This document shows positions 34,538 to 44,143 of a stretch of 64,000 nt of DNA, in pieces (position 1 is the stretch's first letter; every line of letters starts with the position of its first letter). The stretch comes from JBKBIP01 sp046297495 (GTDB taxonomy: Bacteria > Planctomycetota > Planctomycetia > Gemmatales > Gemmataceae): positions 134,420 through 198,419 of the forward strand of contig JBKBIP010000006.1 of NCBI GenBank assembly GCA_046297495.1. The letters run 5' to 3'. A model generated the notes under the pieces. It saw only the letters and a list, made by a program, of their open reading frames with translations, had not been told where the DNA came from and did no database searches. A program made the position numbers and the translations under genes.

Positions 34538-37009
34538 ATGAATTTCCGAACTACCTATATCCTCTTCGGCGTGCTACTCGGCGTGTTGGCGCTCTACTTG
34601 GCCACGCAAGTGTGGCAGGGCAAGGACAAAGACGAACGCCTGACCGACTATGTGCTGCCCAGTCTGAAAAAGGACGACATCAAACCCCACGAGGTCACCA
34701 CGTTGGTGATTGAACGGTCGTCCCCCGAACCGGCCCAATTGGTCTTCGAGCAGCGCCCGCGCGGTTGGGAGTTGGTTCAACCCGCGCTGCGGGCCGATAA
34801 CACGTTGATCGACGGCGCCATCAATTCTCTGTTCTGGTTGGCCCGGCTGGGAGAGGATGAAGCCGACCTGACCCCCAACAAGAAACAGTTTGGCCTCGAT
34901 CCGCCGCGCATGACCGTGACCATCAAGAACAAGAACGGCCGAGAATGGAAGGTGTTTCTCGGCGACCGCAGCGGCCACGACCGGGATTCGATTGTCTATG
35001 TCACGTCGTCGGATTATCCCGATGAAGTCATGGCCGTGCGCTATAGCTCGGTGGACGGCTTTTTCAAGGACCTCCGTGAACTGCGCTCACGCGATTTGCT
35101 TTCTGAACAGGTGCTCAATTTCACCGATGCCGTCCAGCAAGTGCGCTTGCAGGCCGCTGGGCATGAGGCGGTGAGCCTGAAAAAAGTCAGCGGCAACCGC
35201 TGGCAATTCGAGCAGCCCGATTACGGACTCGCTGACGATGATGCCCCATTGACGATGGCTGGCCCCGGCATGGAGCAGCGCCGCGGCGTGCATGGCTTGC
35301 TGCAAGCCATCGGCGTCTTGCGCGTCGAGCAGAACGAGGATTTCATCACCGATCACGCCGACGACCTGGCCAAGTACGGCTTACTGGCCGATAAGCCCGC
35401 CACGCTTCGCATCGCTTTGAAACTGGAGATGGATCGGAGCCTGACCACGGGCCGGAAAGACATCGTGGATGACGTCTTGCTCATCGGCAACAAGACGGAC
35501 AAAGGGGACAAGTATTACGCGCGGTTGGGGAGTGAAACCGCCGTCGTCGCCCTGCCTGAGCTGAAGGTCAAGCCCATCCTGAGCGTGGCGGAAAATCCGT
35601 CCATCCTGCGCGACCGCGACCTGTTGCAGCTCGCTCAGGCGCGGGTCGATGCCATCAACGTGCGCAACAACAGCGGCTTGATCGAGCTACGCCGCGCGCG
35701 CGACCTGGGAGAATGGCAGCTGGTGGATGATGGCAAACCACGCCGCGCCGACAAAGAAGAGATCGAGACCTTGCTGAACGACCTGACCGGCAGACGGGCC
35801 ATTGTCGAGTTCGTCACCAACAAGACCCCAGCCGAGATGGGTTTTGACAAACCCACGGCGGTCGTGTCCATCTGGTACGACGGCATTCAGTCCCCCGCGA
35901 AAAAGGAGGAAACGGACGCCCAGCCGCCAGCGCCAGCCGTGCCCCAGCTCACCAGCGACAAGCCAACGATCCAGCTCACGTTCGGCAAGAAGGAAAAAGA
36001 GCTGATCTACGTCCGCCGCCAAATGGGGGAGCAAGTGACCGATGTGCAAGTGTCACAAAGTTTGGCGCGGTCGGTCGATCAGGACAAGCTGGCCTTTCTC
36101 GACCGCCAGCTCCCCACCTTCCCGCGCGATGCCGATGTCACCAAGATCGTGCTGACACGCGACGGCCAGACATTCGAGCTAGTCCATGAGAAGCCGGAAG
36201 GGACGGCGGACGCAACCTGGAAGCTGACGCAACCCAAGGACCTCGCCGGCCGGTCGGCGGATGAAAACAAGGTGAACCGCATCATTGAAGGCCTGCGCCT
36301 CTTGAACAACCGAGGCTATATCGCCGAAAATCCTTCGGACAGTGACTTGACGCGCTTTGGCCTGAACCCGCCCGTCGTTCAAGTCACGCTCACCATCCGC
36401 AAGAATGACCAGGAAACCGAGGACCGTGTTTACCGCTTCGGCAAGGAGACCCCCAAGGATGTACTGGACATCTACGCCATGCAGGGAGACCGTCCATTGG
36501 TGTTCCGAGTCAACAATCGCATTCTCGAGGACTTGCGCGCGGATTTGCCCGATGCCCGGCTGTTCACCTTCGCGGCCAATCGGGTTCAGGAGGTGAAGAT
36601 TCAAGGCTGGCAAAAAACGCTTGGCTTCCTCACTTCTGTCGTGGTTCAACGCGATCCCGCCAGCCCCAACGTCTGGCAAGCCGTCCAGGCACCCGAAGGA
36701 CTGATGATTGACAATCGCAAGATGAGCAACTTCGTCAACATGTTGGCCGATCTACGCGCGGGGGAATTCGTGGTGTTCAAGACTGGCCCCAAACCGGAGT
36801 ATCAACTCGGCGACAAGGATCGTTTGTTGCGGATCGAAATGACCCTGGAAGGGGACAAGACCTCTTACACGCTGACCATCGGCAAACTCGATGAAGAGAA
36901 GAAAGGCTACTACGCCGAGTGCAGCACCCTGCCCGGCGACGTGTTTTTGCTGTCCCAAGACCAGCTGCAACAGATATTGACGGACGGACCGAAGTATTTT
37001 GGGAAGTAG
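34538..37009 (+). CDS. DUF4340 domain membrane-anchored protein
   Basis: 823 residues. One N-terminal membrane helix ('TYILFGVLLGVLALYLATQVW') anchors a long extracytoplasmic region made of several DUF4340 units, marked by repeated 'W.l..P...-.ad...id..in.l..L' and 'fGL..P...v.i' phrases at about residues 70-130, 200-300, 395-470, 545-630 and 690-810. DUF4340 proteins are often the last gene of GldA/F/G-type operons and probably form an external part of that machine. Starts 38 bases after the GldG-like stop. Confidence 0.88.
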   Translation: MNFRTTYILFGVLLGVLALYLATQVWQGKDKDERLTDYVLPSLKKDDIKPHEVTTLVIERSSPEPAQLVFEQRPRGWELVQPALRADNTLIDGAINSLFWLARLGEDEADLTPNKKQFGLDPPRMTVTIKNKNGREWKVFLGDRSGHDRDSIVYVTSSDYPDEVMAVRYSSVDGFFKDLRELRSRDLLSEQVLNFTDAVQQVRLQAAGHEAVSLKKVSGNRWQFEQPDYGLADDDAPLTMAGPGMEQRRGVHGLLQAIGVLRVEQNEDFITDHADDLAKYGLLADKPATLRIALKLEMDRSLTTGRKDIVDDVLLIGNKTDKGDKYYARLGSETAVVALPELKVKPILSVAENPSILRDRDLLQLAQARVDAINVRNNSGLIELRRARDLGEWQLVDDGKPRRADKEEIETLLNDLTGRRAIVEFVTNKTPAEMGFDKPTAVVSIWYDGIQSPAKKEETDAQPPAPAVPQLTSDKPTIQLTFGKKEKELIYVRRQMGEQVTDVQVSQSLARSVDQDKLAFLDRQLPTFPRDADVTKIVLTRDGQTFELVHEKPEGTADATWKLTQPKDLAGRSADENKVNRIIEGLRLLNNRGYIAENPSDSDLTRFGLNPPVVQVTLTIRKNDQETEDRVYRFGKETPKDVLDIYAMQGDRPLVFRVNNRILEDLRADLPDARLFTFAANRVQEVKIQGWQKTLGFLTSVVVQRDPASPNVWQAVQAPEGLMIDNRKMSNFVNMLADLRAGEFVVFKTGPKPEYQLGDKDRLLRIEMTLEGDKTSYTLTIGKLDEEKKGYYAECSTLPGDVFLLSQDQLQQILTDGPKYFGK

Positions 37010-37012
37010 TCA

Positions 37013-37095
37013 ATCGTTCGTCGCAGGGTGACTGCGAGCGCGAAGCGATGAATCCACTTCACTCAGATTCATCGGTTCGCGGCCACCGGCGAACT
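37013..37095. repeat. Two adjacent family A palindromes (copies 4 and 5)
   Basis: First copy: ATCGTTCGTCGC with GCGCGAAGCGATGAATC, 37014-37053. Second: GATTCATCGGTTCGC at 37066-37080 with a shortened right arm GGCGAAC at 37089-37095. They fill the gap between two convergent genes (DUF4340 and PerM) and could act as transcription barriers. Confidence 0.7.
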
Positions 37096-37098
37096 TTC

Positions 37099-38349
37099 TC
37101 ACCCTTCCACCGCGCGGCGTTTGGGAACGCCGGTTTCATATTCCCCATCTTCATCCGTCATGTTCCGCGCTCCGGCAGCGCGTAACGTCGGGTGATCGCC
37201 GGCTCGTAGCGGTTCGTCCAGTTCTTCCTCGTCATCCTGGTTGGGAAGAAATAAATCCTCCTCGCTGGTTCCCATGAGGTTGGCCCAGGGACGCCAACCG
37301 GGGACGTGGTAGCAAATCGTCTTGATGGCCGCCATGACCGGCATGGCCAGGAACAAGCCGGGAATGCCCCACACTAACTCCCAGAAGATGCAAGCGAGAA
37401 TGACCGTGGTGGCGTTCATCTCCATGCTGCGCCCCATCACCACCGGGACCACGACATAGCCTTCGATGGTGACGATGCCCACGTAGAAAATCAGCAGTCC
37501 GACCGTGTACCACGGCGACGGGCAACTGAAGAAAGCGTCGAACAACGGTGGAATGCCGGCGGCAATCGGGCCGAGATAGGGGACATAGCAGAGAATCGCC
37601 GTCAGCAAGGCCCACGTCCAGGGTTGTTGCAGACCCAAGGCGTAGTACACCACTCCCACGACTAAACCCAAGCCGAAATTGACAATCGTGCGCCACACCA
37701 AATAGGTGCGGACTTGGTTGGCCATGTCGGCCAAGGCTTCGACCGCCTTGCTTTGGGCGACCTTACTGGGGCCAAAGACTTCCACCAGACGCCGGCTCAA
37801 CATCCGCCCTTCCAGGAGCAGAAACAGGACGAGAAACAAGATCAACACCCACTGCCACAACCAGTTATGGATGTAATATCCCAGCTGCAGCAGCGCGTCG
37901 GTGACATATGGCCCCTCCAGCGTTTGCTTCACGTAGGCGAAAGCCCGCGAGTCACTGGCTTCTTCAGGCAGATAGTTGTCATCGAGGGGGACGGGACTGG
38001 CTTCCGCCAAGCGGCTGCGAATGGAATGATACAATTGAGCCTGAGCCTCAACGTCGTTGGGCTTGGGCAAGACCTGCATCATGCGAGCGCCGGCCATCGC
38101 GAACCCAGCCGACACCAATAGATTCAGCAACACTAACCCTGCCACCATCGTCAGGCAGGCGATGGACCACGGAACGAACAGACTCTGGTGCAGCCACTTG
38201 GTCGCCGGCCAAAGCAACGCGGCCAGGAACAGCGCGATCACGGTCGGTATGAAGATCGGCTCTCCCAACCGCAAGGCAATGACCGCGCTGAGTAGAGCCA
38301 CGAAATTCAGCCCCCAGCGCGTGACATCGCTTAAGTTCAGATTCACCAC
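37099..38349 (-). CDS. AI-2E/PerM family transporter
   Basis: 416 residues with about eight membrane segments and a long soluble region between the third and fourth (about residues 95-150). The phrases 'RTIVNFGLGLVVGVVYYALGLQQPWTWALLTAILCYVPYLGPI' and 'IEGYVVVPVVMGRSMEMN' are diagnostic for the family. Members export small molecules (autoinducer 2 in one case) or act in sodium/proton exchange; the substrate is unknown here. The C-terminal 60 residues are acidic and soluble. GTG 38349 follows GGAGG at five bases; the frame extends to a GTG at 38376. Confidence 0.88.
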   Translation of the reverse strand: MVNLNLSDVTRWGLNFVALLSAVIALRLGEPIFIPTVIALFLAALLWPATKWLHQSLFVPWSIACLTMVAGLVLLNLLVSAGFAMAGARMMQVLPKPNDVEAQAQLYHSIRSRLAEASPVPLDDNYLPEEASDSRAFAYVKQTLEGPYVTDALLQLGYYIHNWLWQWVLILFLVLFLLLEGRMLSRRLVEVFGPSKVAQSKAVEALADMANQVRTYLVWRTIVNFGLGLVVGVVYYALGLQQPWTWALLTAILCYVPYLGPIAAGIPPLFDAFFSCPSPWYTVGLLIFYVGIVTIEGYVVVPVVMGRSMEMNATTVILACIFWELVWGIPGLFLAMPVMAAIKTICYHVPGWRPWANLMGTSEEDLFLPNQDDEEELDEPLRAGDHPTLRAAGARNMTDEDGEYETGVPKRRAVEG

Positions 38350-38424
38350 GACCGCCTCCAGGGGGTGGTTGCGCACAGTTCAATGGGCGTCCAGCAGGAT
38401 CGGATCGGCAAGCTCGGCCGCCGC

Positions 38425-39291
38425 TCACGTCTCCGAAGATTGTAGTTGAGCAGCCGTCAGCGTGTTGTGCAAGAGCATCGTAATGGTCATGGGACCGACG
38501 CCACCGGGGACCGGCGTGATGGCGGCGGCGCGGGAACGAACCCCTTCAAAGTCCACGTCGCCGACGAGCTTCCCGTCCGCCGTGCGATTGATGCCGACAT
38601 CGACGACTACCGCCCCTTCACGGACCATGTCGGCAGTCAGGAAACGGGCTTGGCCGATGGCAACCACGATGATATCGGCTTGCCGGGTCAACGTGGCAAT
38701 GTCGCGGCTGCGGCTGTGGCAAACCGTAACCGTCGCGTTGCCCCCCGGCGCCTTGCGCATCAGGATGAGGGCTAGCGGCTTGCCGACGATGTTGCTCCGC
38801 CCCACGATGACCACATGGGCCCCATCGATGGTGATGCCATTGCGGAGCAACAGTTGCACGATGCCATGCGGCGTGCAGGGCAAGTAGCGCGGCATGCCAC
38901 TGGCCAACAGGCCCAGATTTTCGGGGCAGAAACTATCCACGTCCTTCAACGGCGCCACGGTCCGGATGACCGCGTTCTCCTCGATGTGGCCAGGCAACGG
39001 CAATTGCACCAGGATGCCGTGAACCTGGGGATCGGCGTTGAGATGCACGATCAGGTCCAGAAGCTGACTTTGCGGTGTCTGCTCTGGTAGCTGGTGCAAC
39101 CAACTCGCGATGCCTACTTTTTCACATGCCTTGCGTTTGTTGCGGATATACTGTTGACTGGCGAAATCAGCGCCGACTAGCACCGCCGCCAATCCTGGAC
39201 GAATCCCCTTTTCCTCCGTCATGGCGTGGACAGCGGCGGCGATCTCGTTTTGCATGGTCTGGGCGAGCAGTTTACCATCCAGCAGGTTCAT
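38425..39291 (-). CDS. folD: Bifunctional methylenetetrahydrofolate dehydrogenase/cyclohydrolase
   Basis: 288 residues, standard size. 'SQQYIRNKRKACEKVGI' contains the catalytic tyrosine and lysine; 'VQLPLPGHI', 'DVDSFCPENLG', 'PCTPHGIVQLL' and the NADP loop 'VIVGRSNIVGKPLA' are all conserved. It interconverts methylene-, methenyl- and formyl-tetrahydrofolate in one-carbon metabolism. ATG 39291 follows GAGG at five bases, preferred over GTG at 39297. Same strand as holA. Confidence 0.96.
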   Translation of the reverse strand: MNLLDGKLLAQTMQNEIAAAVHAMTEEKGIRPGLAAVLVGADFASQQYIRNKRKACEKVGIASWLHQLPEQTPQSQLLDLIVHLNADPQVHGILVQLPLPGHIEENAVIRTVAPLKDVDSFCPENLGLLASGMPRYLPCTPHGIVQLLLRNGITIDGAHVVIVGRSNIVGKPLALILMRKAPGGNATVTVCHSRSRDIATLTRQADIIVVAIGQARFLTADMVREGAVVVDVGINRTADGKLVGDVDFEGVRSRAAAITPVPGGVGPMTITMLLHNTLTAAQLQSSET

Positions 39292-39432
39292 GGCCACCTC
39301 ACTCTCGCGCGTCCGGTTGATGCAATCCCCAGTGGTTCATGGTATCCCAAATTGAAGTCAAAGGGAATCAAGCGTTTGGGGGTTCGCGCGATTTCTTCTC
39401 ATGGCCCAGGCGGTGGGAAAAACGAGGCAACT

Positions 39433-40428
39433 CTACCCCTGCGCCAATCGCACCACTAGCCGTTCGAGCTGCACGCGCGCGTCTAGCGGACTGCCACCCT
39501 TAAGACCAAGATCGACTTCGAGTAGCCAATCATATAATCGCTCGGCCTTGTGGCGGCCAAGGTGGTGCAACTGTTGCTCGCAGCCCCGGCGCGCGAAAGG
39601 CGGGATGCCGGCTTCTTCCAGGGCGTCGGTGAGGGAACGTCCCTGCGTGGCTAGGCGGGCGGCTTGGGCCAACCGCCGGAGCTGCCAGCTAAAGGCGCCG
39701 AGGATGGCAATTGGTTCGTTGCCTTGATCCAGCAAGCGGTCGAGGATGGCCAAGGCAGCGCCGGTTTGGCCCGCGCCGATGGCGTCGAAGATGCGGAACG
39801 TGTCGGCGGTTCGGCTGCGGCTGACCAGTTGATCCACGTCGTTCATGTCGATGCGATTGCTGTTGCCCACGTAGCTGGCCAGCTTGGCCAGCTCCTGGTC
39901 GAGTTGCCCCATGATCGGGCCGACCTGATCGACCAGCAGCTGGGCGGCGTTGGGGTCGAGCTGCTTGCCGTGCTGGGCGGTGGCCCAGCGCCTGCACCAT
40001 TGCGGCAATTGACTGACCGGAGGCGTCTTGCACACGATGGTTCCCGCGTTGTCGATCATTTTGGCCAGGCGGGTGGTGCTGGGCCAAGTCTTCACATCGA
40101 GCACCAAGACGCCGGTTTTCGCCGGTTGATCGACGTACTTTTCCAACGCGGCGCGGTATTTCGTGACAAAGGGATCGGCATTTTCCACGACGACCAAACG
40201 CCGGGGACTCAGGAAGGGAAGCATGTCCAAGTCCTCGCGGACTTGGGGGAAGGTGGCCGCATCCCCGGCATGAACCGTCAAACCAAAGTCGTTGTCCGGC
40301 CCCGGCAAGACAATCGCTTGGATCAAGCGCAACGCCTGCCGCTTGAGAAAATCCTCATCGCCGTGCGTCACGTAGATCGGCTGCGGTTTTTGCTTGGCGC
40401 CACGTTCGAGAAATTCCAGACTATCCAT
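39433..40428 (-). CDS. holA: DNA polymerase III subunit delta
   Basis: 331 residues. The N-terminal 'QPIYVTHGDEDFLKRQALRLI', the central 'RRLVVVENADPF', and the C-terminal helical collar domain ('DAIGAGQTGAALAILDRLLDQGNEPIAILGAFSWQLRRLAQ') match HolA. It opens the sliding clamp as part of the clamp loader during replication. Distances to neighbours (folD 141 bases, coiled-coil gene 129 bases) suggest its own promoter. Confidence 0.92.
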   Translation of the reverse strand: MDSLEFLERGAKQKPQPIYVTHGDEDFLKRQALRLIQAIVLPGPDNDFGLTVHAGDAATFPQVREDLDMLPFLSPRRLVVVENADPFVTKYRAALEKYVDQPAKTGVLVLDVKTWPSTTRLAKMIDNAGTIVCKTPPVSQLPQWCRRWATAQHGKQLDPNAAQLLVDQVGPIMGQLDQELAKLASYVGNSNRIDMNDVDQLVSRSRTADTFRIFDAIGAGQTGAALAILDRLLDQGNEPIAILGAFSWQLRRLAQAARLATQGRSLTDALEEAGIPPFARRGCEQQLHHLGRHKAERLYDWLLEVDLGLKGGSPLDARVQLERLVVRLAQG

Positions 40429-40557
40429 GCGGGATATTGTAGCGGAATGGAGCAGTGGTGAACGCTGGTTTCGGCGCGACAGAAAAACCCAGCACTTGCT
40501 TGCGCGGCGTGCTCATACTCGGTGGAATCTTTCGTAAGAGCGAAGCGTTTGCCGCCG

Positions 40558-42192
40558 TTACTTTTTCTCTTTTTCCTCTGCGCGGAAATAATCCTTGGCG
40601 ATGTCGCGGGCGGTTTTGGGAATGCGTTGCTGGTCGAGGGCGCTGGGGGCTTCCTGGCTAGCTTGGCGAATTTCCCCTTCCATCTCGACTTGAGTACGTT
40701 TCTTGAAGACCTGGCCAGGAGCGTAGCCGTCGAAGATTTTCTTCCCTTTCGGGTCGAAGTCCGTTTTCGCCTTGGCATCGAACGATTTGACCTGCGTTTC
40801 CGCGCCAACCGGCCGGCGCCCCGATCCGACCCCTTCGCCGCCGCGGCCATTCTGTTGCTGCTGTAACCCTTTGGCCATCGCGTCTTGGGCTTCCTGCAAG
40901 CGCTGCAACTGTTCTTGTAGTTGTTGCATTTCTTGGTTGTCACCGCTCATTGGTTGCATCTTTTGCGCGGCGCGGGACAGACGCTCGGCGGCCTCGCCGT
41001 CCTTGCCTTCGTTCATGCACTTCTGGCATTCCTGCAATTCTCGGCTTAATTCTTCGAGGTCCTTGAGCTGCTCGTTCTCGCGCTGCAAGCGTTCCAGCTC
41101 CCGTTCCAGGGTTTCGGGATCGAGCTTGCCCTCGCGAGCCAGTTGCTCCAGCTGCTCGCGCTGGTCCTGCTGGCGCGACAGGCGGTCGAGCTTTTCGTGA
41201 ATGTCTTGCAGTTGCTTTTGCAACTGTTCTTTGTCCTTGTCGGTCAGCTCATTGTTTTTGAGCTTTTTGCTCAGGCGGTCCAATTCTTCCTGGGCCTTGT
41301 CCATGTCCCCTTCGGAGAGGGCTTTGTGCAGGTCCTGGGCGGGGCCTTCCTGATTCTCCGGATTCTTTTTCATGAGCTGGTCGAGCTGTTGCAATTGCTG
41401 TTGGACGGCTTGCGCCTTGGCGGCCAAGTCCTGCTCGCGGTTTTTGATCATCTCTTCCAGGTCGCGGGCCTCCTGCAAGCGGTCGCGCACGTCCTCGGCG
41501 GTGTCGCGGGGGCGGCTGGCGATCTTTTCTAGCTCGGCCTCGATCCGTTTTAGCTCGTCCGATTTGAGCGGCTCGGCGGCTTGCTGTTCGGGGGGCTTGC
41601 GGGGGACGAGATTGCTCATTTTCTTGTCAATATCTTGCGCGTTGGCCAATTTCGTCTCGGCGGGGGTCGGCGCCGGAGTGGCAAGGGCGGGGGGCGGCGG
41701 TTCATGGAACAAGGCCACCACGACTAAGACCAGGGCCGACAGCGGCACCAGCGCCATCCAGCGTGACCATTGCATGGGAAAGGCCGACGCCACCTGTAGC
41801 TTTTCCAATCGTTGTTGGACATCCGCCAACAGCGCCATTCCCGCTGGCGATTGGGCTTGTTCCGGCGTCAAGGTCAAGGACGTGGTCACACGTTCCTTTA
41901 ATTGGAATTTTTCATCCAGCGCCAGGGCCGAGGCCACGCGCGACGGCGCGCGCAAACGAGCCAGGACCACCGCTGTCACCGTGGCGACACCCAATAGCCC
42001 GCCCAACACCAGCCAACGCAGTCCATCGGCAGCCATCGGCAGCAGCAACGGTTGCGCCAGGAACCAGATCACCGACACGAGAACCGCGACCGTCCAACTC
42101 ATGGCCAGGAACCCCAGCAGCGTTTGCAGGAACAAACGCCGGCTGACGCGACCGATTTGCCGGTGCAACAGGGATGTTTTGTCCGTGGACAT
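40558..42192 (-). CDS. Membrane protein with long coiled coil
   Basis: 544 residues. Three membrane helices at about 27-50, 58-78 and 143-163, followed by a proline-rich linker and about 270 residues of glutamine/glutamate/lysine-rich coiled coil (about residues 205-440) with an isolated CxxC (QECQKC). The last 100 residues are polar. The domain order recalls planctomycete proteins linked to BatA/von Willebrand-factor operons, but none of those genes is near. ATG 42192 has GGAG at eight bases; ATG 42198 is too close to it. Function unknown. Confidence 0.75.
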   Translation of the reverse strand: MSTDKTSLLHRQIGRVSRRLFLQTLLGFLAMSWTVAVLVSVIWFLAQPLLLPMAADGLRWLVLGGLLGVATVTAVVLARLRAPSRVASALALDEKFQLKERVTTSLTLTPEQAQSPAGMALLADVQQRLEKLQVASAFPMQWSRWMALVPLSALVLVVVALFHEPPPPALATPAPTPAETKLANAQDIDKKMSNLVPRKPPEQQAAEPLKSDELKRIEAELEKIASRPRDTAEDVRDRLQEARDLEEMIKNREQDLAAKAQAVQQQLQQLDQLMKKNPENQEGPAQDLHKALSEGDMDKAQEELDRLSKKLKNNELTDKDKEQLQKQLQDIHEKLDRLSRQQDQREQLEQLAREGKLDPETLERELERLQRENEQLKDLEELSRELQECQKCMNEGKDGEAAERLSRAAQKMQPMSGDNQEMQQLQEQLQRLQEAQDAMAKGLQQQQNGRGGEGVGSGRRPVGAETQVKSFDAKAKTDFDPKGKKIFDGYAPGQVFKKRTQVEMEGEIRQASQEAPSALDQQRIPKTARDIAKDYFRAEEKEKK

Positions 42193-42330
42193 GGTCATGG
42201 CTCCGAAGAAGGAAGGGGCCGCTCGTTGAACGCTCTACCTATTATACTTATTCGACGAAGTGTGGGTTGCAGAAGATTTTACAATACCCATCCCCTGTCG
42301 GGATTGGCGGCAAAGCACTCCTCGTTCCGC

Positions 42331-43692
42331 TCAATACCGCAGCTCCAAGCCGAAGTTGATGCCCTGGACGCGGAAGCCGGAATCGCGGAACACGAAGCCG
42401 GGCTGCTGGACATTGACCGTGGTGGGAGTGTTCAGAATGGTGATTTGCGTGGTGTTGCTGGAGAAACCGACTTGATTGCCAGGGCGCACGACTTGTTGGA
42501 GGAAGAAAAGATCATAGCCGACGAACAGACTCAGCCAATCGGTCAACGCGCAACCGAAGCGCGCATTCAATTCCGGGATGACAGCGATGCGATTCTGAGC
42601 GTGCTTGCCGATGTCGGCGGGTCCGAACAACAGGCCGCCGGGCCGCACGCCGCCGGTGTTGGTTTCGCTGATGCTGGTGATGGTCACGACCTGCTGCATC
42701 CCGCCCAAGGCAATTTTCCCCGTGCTGTGCAAGAAGAACCGGCCCACCTGCAAGTTATAGCCCAAGCCGACTTGGCCGCCGTAGAAGCTGTTGCGCGTGC
42801 GAACCGTCTCAAAGCTGGCGAAGCGAAATTCGGGAGCGCTAAGGACGTTCGGCGGGGACGGCAGCAGTTGCAAGGAAATATCTTCCAAGAGTGTCAGATG
42901 CTCGCGCAGATCAACGTAGCGGAAGCCGGCCAGCAGATCGAAGCCAGAATTTTCCCAATACAGAAACTTGGCCCGCGCTTGCGCCTCGGCCCCCCACAAC
43001 TGGGAGCCGACCGAGCCGAGCGTCTGGTTGGCCGTGCGTCCAGGAAGGAACACCGGCTCTTGCAAGACCTCGGTGGGGGAAAACGGCGACACCACGATGG
43101 TATTGACAGCGAAGGGGGTATTGGCGCCGAACTCGCTGACGGCTGCCGAGCCGAAGCCGAACGACCGCTGCTCGACCTGGTAATAGCTGGCTTCCAGGGC
43201 CACCCCCTCGTATTGGCCGGGATGATAGCCCACCTTCAACCGGCCGCCGCCGTGACTGCCAAAGTCCACGCTGGAGCCTTGCGGCTTCCGGGTGTCCACG
43301 GTGATGAACACGGGGACGTTGCGGGAGAGGATGCGCGCGACCGACGTACCGGCAGGAGATACCACGAGGTCCGTCGTGACGAAGTTGAGAAAACCAGCGG
43401 GTTGATTGCGCGTCAACGGCGGCAGCGGGGCGTCCTGAAGCGACCAGAGTAGATACTCGAAGCCGGCGTACAGAGCTGGCGCTGCTCTCGGCGATTCCGG
43501 CTCCAACGGCACGCCGCAGGGTTGACCGAAATCATTGCCCGGCAGAATGAACACTGGCGGCGGCAGCAGGGCAGCTGCCTTGGCCTCCTGTTCGGGCGGC
43601 GGTTGGGCGTCCGCCAGCGTTTCCCCTTGTCCCCAACTCGGCGGCGGACAGATGCATATCATCAATATGCCTATCATCCAGCGGTGATTCAT
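42331..43692 (-). CDS. BBP7-type outer-membrane beta-barrel protein
   Basis: 453 residues with a signal peptide (MNHRWMIGILMICICPPPSWG). From about residue 73 ('LYAGFEYLLWSLQDAPLPPLT') the sequence shows alternating beta strands, aromatic girdles, 'GGRLKVGYHPGQYEGVALEASYY' and a final strand 'GINFGLELRY' ending in an aromatic residue, as in the BBP7 family of planctomycete outer-membrane proteins. Probably a porin-like barrel. Single gene. Confidence 0.88.
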   Translation of the reverse strand: MNHRWMIGILMICICPPPSWGQGETLADAQPPPEQEAKAAALLPPPVFILPGNDFGQPCGVPLEPESPRAAPALYAGFEYLLWSLQDAPLPPLTRNQPAGFLNFVTTDLVVSPAGTSVARILSRNVPVFITVDTRKPQGSSVDFGSHGGGRLKVGYHPGQYEGVALEASYYQVEQRSFGFGSAAVSEFGANTPFAVNTIVVSPFSPTEVLQEPVFLPGRTANQTLGSVGSQLWGAEAQARAKFLYWENSGFDLLAGFRYVDLREHLTLLEDISLQLLPSPPNVLSAPEFRFASFETVRTRNSFYGGQVGLGYNLQVGRFFLHSTGKIALGGMQQVVTITSISETNTGGVRPGGLLFGPADIGKHAQNRIAVIPELNARFGCALTDWLSLFVGYDLFFLQQVVRPGNQVGFSSNTTQITILNTPTTVNVQQPGFVFRDSGFRVQGINFGLELRY

Positions 43693-43891
43693 TGGTGGCC
43701 CCGTTTATGAACAGATCGCTTGGATCGGATTGGAAATAGAGGAGCCGGAATTTACGCTTCGCCGAAGCGCGGCTTCACTTGCTAGAGATGATCGGCATTT
43801 GCCGGCTGAAAGGTATAATCTAATTGTAACGAATGTGCGGCCGAGGGAGAGAACTCAACTCGGAAAATGGTAAACGATCCAGCGGAAAATG

Positions 43892-43957
43892 GGCAAGCGA
43901 ATGGCGTCAGCCCTCCGGTAAGGAACGTTATCGGAGGACTGACACCCACCGCTCGCC
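43892..43957. repeat. Intergenic palindrome, family B (copy 2)
   Basis: Left arm GGCAAGCGAATGGCGTCAGC...CTCCGGTA, right arm TCGGAGGACTGACACCCACC...GCTCGCC; same consensus as 20410-20475 but with more mismatches. The rest of the gap 43693-44026 shows no gene. Confidence 0.7.
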
Positions 43958-44026
43958 GGTATCATTTGCCAACGATGGCCATGATACAGAGTTCGCGTTT
44001 TGCCATGTCATCCATCCGCAGCCTCC

Positions 44027-44143
44027 TCAATCCTCCTCTTCCTGACTGCGCAGGTAGAACAGTAATCCCACCAGCGCCGCTACGGCGATGAGGCCGAGAA
44101 TTACGTACCACGTCGTGAAGATATCCACAAGGATTTCCACCAT
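44027..44143 (-). CDS. Small single-span membrane protein (38 residues)
   Basis: 38 residues: MVEILVDIFTTWYVILGLIA followed by more hydrophobic residues and a charged end, LRSQEEED. One membrane helix spans residues 10-31. GGAAGG lies five bases before the ATG, an unusually good site that decides the start; the longer upstream frame to 44389 is not credible. Function unknown, but the short hydrophobic helix with an acidic tail is typical of small regulatory or assembly subunits of membrane complexes. Confidence 0.7.
   Translation of the reverse strand: MVEILVDIFTTWYVILGLIAVAALVGLLFYLRSQEEED

Noticed and set aside
42052..43452. 466-codon plus-strand frame
   Set aside because: It is antisense to the coiled-coil protein and the BBP7 barrel gene; long antisense frames are expected in GC-rich DNA and it shows no domain.
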